NCBI RefSeq assembly: GCF_002918555.1 | Contig: NZ_PQMB01000002.1 | Coordinates: 162,104-226,103 of the forward strand | Direction of reading: 5' to 3' | Length of the DNA: 64,000 nt | From: Citrobacter amalonaticus | Lineage (GTDB): Bacteria; Pseudomonadota; Gammaproteobacteria; Enterobacterales; Enterobacteriaceae | Part shown: one piece after another, positions 61,990-64,000 of the stretch | Position numbering within the stretch: position 1 is the stretch's first letter | How the letters are laid out: each line of letters opens with the position of its first letter | Position numbers and translations under genes: made by a program | Notes under the pieces: model-generated | Databases searched by the model: none | The model's input: only the letters and a program-made list of their open reading frames with translations | What the model was told of the DNA's origin: nothing

Positions 61990-62252
61990 AGTCTTTCTTC
62001 TCTTATTAGAATTAATGCTTTGTTTAGGCGGCATTTAATTGCCTGTGTTTTTTAGTGTAGATCCAGATCACACTTTTGACCAGTCAGTTTAATTAACAAT
62101 TCGTGTCAAATAAATTGTACAAAGCAATTAAAAAGTAATTATGGAGAAAGTATGAAGAATCGTTCTTTTAAAAAAAATAAAACTGTGGTCGAGAAATAAC
62201 AGCACATAAAGCGAATAATACAGCCAGGCCGGATAATCAGCCTGGCTCACTA

Positions 62253-63011
62253 TTACATTTTATAGCCCAAGGAAACCGTTGTGCGGCGGTCGGTGTGTTC
62301 CGGTGCCGTTGCCGGCGGCTCAGAGTTCCAGGTGACGTTGTAAGCCACTTTCAAACCAAAATGTTCATTAATGGCAACATTGAGCGCGGTTTCTGAGTTG
62401 AGGGTGGTATCCTCAGTGCCAAATACAGACACACCCTGGCTAAATTTAGCATTGTCCGTCATTTGCCAGGCATAAGCGCCTGACGCATAGCCCAGCGGCT
62501 GGGTTTCAGAAGTGTCATCCGTGCGTTTGTCATAACGAACGCCCGGACCAAATTCAAAACGCATGCTGTGCACGGGGCCATTGAGAAACTGTCGACCATA
62601 ACCTGTGGTCAGTACGTCACGCTCATGGTAGCCGTTGTAACGATCCGTCAGCCAGCTCGCCTGCCCGAAGAGATAATCATAGTCGGTCATGTTGTAGCGG
62701 CTACGTCCGCCGACGGCATATTTCTCCGAGGAACGTTCGTCGTTAGAAGAGGTATTGCTGGCATTTCCCCACAAAGACCAGGCGGTCGTTTGTCCGTACC
62801 AGGTCATCGTGGTATCAGCCGTCAGTGAGGAACTTTTCGTATTGCCTGACTGGGCAAGGTATCCCGCGTTAAGGTTACCTTCGAAGGGTTTCTTCGCACT
62901 GGAAGGATCGTCCATGACAGTAAAAACGGAATCATCGGCCGTTGCATACGTCGATGCAAACATGCCCCCCGCCAGCAAAACTGCAGCGGGAACTGTCTTT
63001 AAAAGCTTCAT
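62253..63011 (-). CDS. ydiY: YdiY, DUF481 outer-membrane-type protein
   Basis: The 252-residue protein has a signal peptide (1-25, ...STYATA) and then alternating hydrophobic strands typical of a beta-barrel, ending in the aromatic-type C-terminal strand TTVSLGYKM. It is very close to E. coli YdiY, an acid-inducible putative outer-membrane protein. The function is unknown. Monocistronic. Confidence 0.92.
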   Translation of the reverse strand: MKLLKTVPAAVLLAGGMFASTYATADDSVFTVMDDPSSAKKPFEGNLNAGYLAQSGNTKSSSLTADTTMTWYGQTTAWSLWGNASNTSSNDERSSEKYAVGGRSRYNMTDYDYLFGQASWLTDRYNGYHERDVLTTGYGRQFLNGPVHSMRFEFGPGVRYDKRTDDTSETQPLGYASGAYAWQMTDNAKFSQGVSVFGTEDTTLNSETALNVAINEHFGLKVAYNVTWNSEPPATAPEHTDRRTTVSLGYKM

Positions 63012-63166
63012 TTCAATCTCTTGCTAGACATCTTTCTAAGGCAGTACAAAGCGACCTCAGAGTATTGTTGAGTTGGGATGCGCAATTTACATCGCCCTTC
63101 CCCTGTCGGGCAACTGATAAGATAGTCTAAGAAGCCGGTAAAAGAATCTTAAATAAGAATAAGGTG

Positions 63167-63247
63167 ATGGTGAAGAAGGAGATGGTTCTGACTGCTGCAC
63201 TGGCATTGATGACGCCCGGTGTTCACGCCGCTGAACAGCCACGATAA
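63167..63247 (+). pseudogene. 26-residue signal-peptide-only frame between ydiY and pfkB
   Basis: ATG at 63167 encodes MVKKEMVLTAALALMTPGVH then AAEQPR and a stop. It looks like a complete signal peptide (basic start, hydrophobic core, VHA|AEQ cleavage site) with almost no mature part. It may be the start of a decayed exported-protein gene or a tiny peptide gene. The ribosome site (AAGG, two bases away) is poor. The rest of 63012-63446 is AT-rich with no other supported feature and probably holds the ydiY and pfkB promoters. Confidence 0.35.
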
Positions 63248-63446
63248 ACGCCAGGCCAAATGACACGCCACATATAAATACCATGATCTTAAAGCAGAAT
63301 TTTTTGAATAAGTGTGCCGTCAGTTTGCTAAATAATCTGTTTTTACATCGATAAAAAAAGATAAACGCTCAAGAAATCATATTGTTAATTGCTTCACATT
63401 CCAGCCGATCGGTGCCAGACTAAAGTCATCCTGACAGGAGGTAAAG

Positions 63447-64000
63447 ATGGTACGTATCTATACGTTAACACTTGCGCCCTCTCTTGATAGCGCAACAGTC
63501 ACTCCGCAGATCTACCCGGAAGGAAAACTCCGCTGTGCTGCACCGGTTTTTGAACCCGGCGGCGGCGGGATAAATGTGGCCCGCGCCATCGCCCATCTGG
63601 GCGGCAAAGCAACGGCTATCTTCCCCGCAGGCGGAGCCACCGGAGAACATCTGGTCTCACTGCTGGCCGATGAAAATGTCCCTGTATCCACCGTAGAAGC
63701 CAAAGACTGGACGCGTCAGAACCTGCACGTGCACGTCGAGTCAAGTGGCGAGCAATATCGCTTTGTTATGCCGGGTGCGGCGCTCAGTGAAGATGAATTT
63801 CGCCAACTGGAAGAACACGTTCTTGAAATTGAGTCAGGCGCAATTCTCGTTATTAGCGGCAGCCTGCCTCCCGGCGTGAAGCTCGAAAAACTGACCCAAC
63901 TGATTTCCGCCGCGCAAAAACAGGGGATTCGCTGCATTATCGACAGTTCTGGTGAAGCGTTAAGCGCAGCGCTGACTATCGGTAACATTGAACTGGTAAA
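63447..64000 (+). CDS. pfkB: 6-phosphofructokinase II, N-terminal part (runs off the window)
   Basis: The start at 63447 has a strong ribosome site (AGGAGG). The visible 184 residues begin MVRIYTLTLAPSLDSATVTP and contain the ribokinase-family first signature FEPGGGGINVARAIAHLGG (about 36-54) and ISGSLPPGVK. It phosphorylates fructose-6-phosphate as the minor isozyme of E. coli type. About 125 residues, including the catalytic aspartate, lie beyond the window. Pykf, ppsA and pfkB in one window make a glycolysis/gluconeogenesis theme, but they are not co-regulated as an operon. Confidence 0.97.
   Translation, partial: MVRIYTLTLAPSLDSATVTPQIYPEGKLRCAAPVFEPGGGGINVARAIAHLGGKATAIFPAGGATGEHLVSLLADENVPVSTVEAKDWTRQNLHVHVESSGEQYRFVMPGAALSEDEFRQLEEHVLEIESGAILVISGSLPPGVKLEKLTQLISAAQKQGIRCIIDSSGEALSAALTIGNIELV

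Overview
This window is an enterobacterial chromosome segment. From fumD/pykF to pfkB the gene order matches the E. coli K-12 block (pykF-lpp-ldtE-suf-ydi genes-aroD-ppsA-aroH-btu-ihfA-pheST-infC-thrS-ydiY-pfkB) almost gene for gene. It also carries a tetrathionate reductase locus (ttrRSBCA) that E. coli lacks, with no type III secretion genes beside it. That combination suggests Citrobacter or a close relative rather than Escherichia or Salmonella. The genus is inferred from remembered gene order and protein similarity, not from a search.

Layout. 1-120: start of fumD. 232-7552: ttrRS and the divergent ttrBCA, a two-component system controlling a periplasmic molybdoenzyme for anaerobic tetrathionate respiration. 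7587-10104: a second MetNIQ-type ABC importer. 10681-13702: pykF, lpp and the L,D-transpeptidase ldtE. 13784-19446: the sufABCDSE iron-sulfur assembly operon, with Fur, IHF and OxyR-like sites upstream and a short repeat element between sufB and sufC. 19733-21765: a RydB-like small RNA and an accessory LysR regulator divergent from a secreted metallo-beta-lactamase-fold protein that has lost its metal motif. 21835-27119: ydiH, menI, ydiJ, ydiK. 27303-27408: the small RNA RprA.

27773-42093 is a catabolic block: ydiL, two MFS transporters (ydiM, ydiN), shikimate/quinate genes (ydiB, aroD) and an acyl-CoA system (ydiF, ydiO, ydiQRST, fadK). Here an acyl-CoA synthetase, CoA-transferase and acyl-CoA dehydrogenase are joined to an electron-transfer flavoprotein, its quinone reductase and a ferredoxin. 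The AraC regulator gene ydiP stands divergently in front of ydiQRST. 42184-47374 holds ppsA with its regulator ppsR, and aroH with its TrpR operator. 47511-53250 holds hemP, selO, ydiV, nlpC and the btuCED group. 53473-60712 is the translation block ihfA-pheT-pheS-pheM-rplT-rpmI-infC-thrS, with its attenuator, AUU start and autoregulatory leader. 60961-64000 ends with small genes, ydiY and the start of pfkB.

Most coding content is core and well known. The less ordinary material is between genes: at least six ERIC-type repeats, three of them sharing a GC-rich insertion and two lying in the leaders of ppsA and aroH; a terminal-inverted-repeat element that supplies the sufB stop codon; helically phased direct repeats in front of ydiQ; and the LysR/degenerate-MBL pair. 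I found no tRNA or rRNA genes, CRISPR arrays, prophage or complete insertion sequences.
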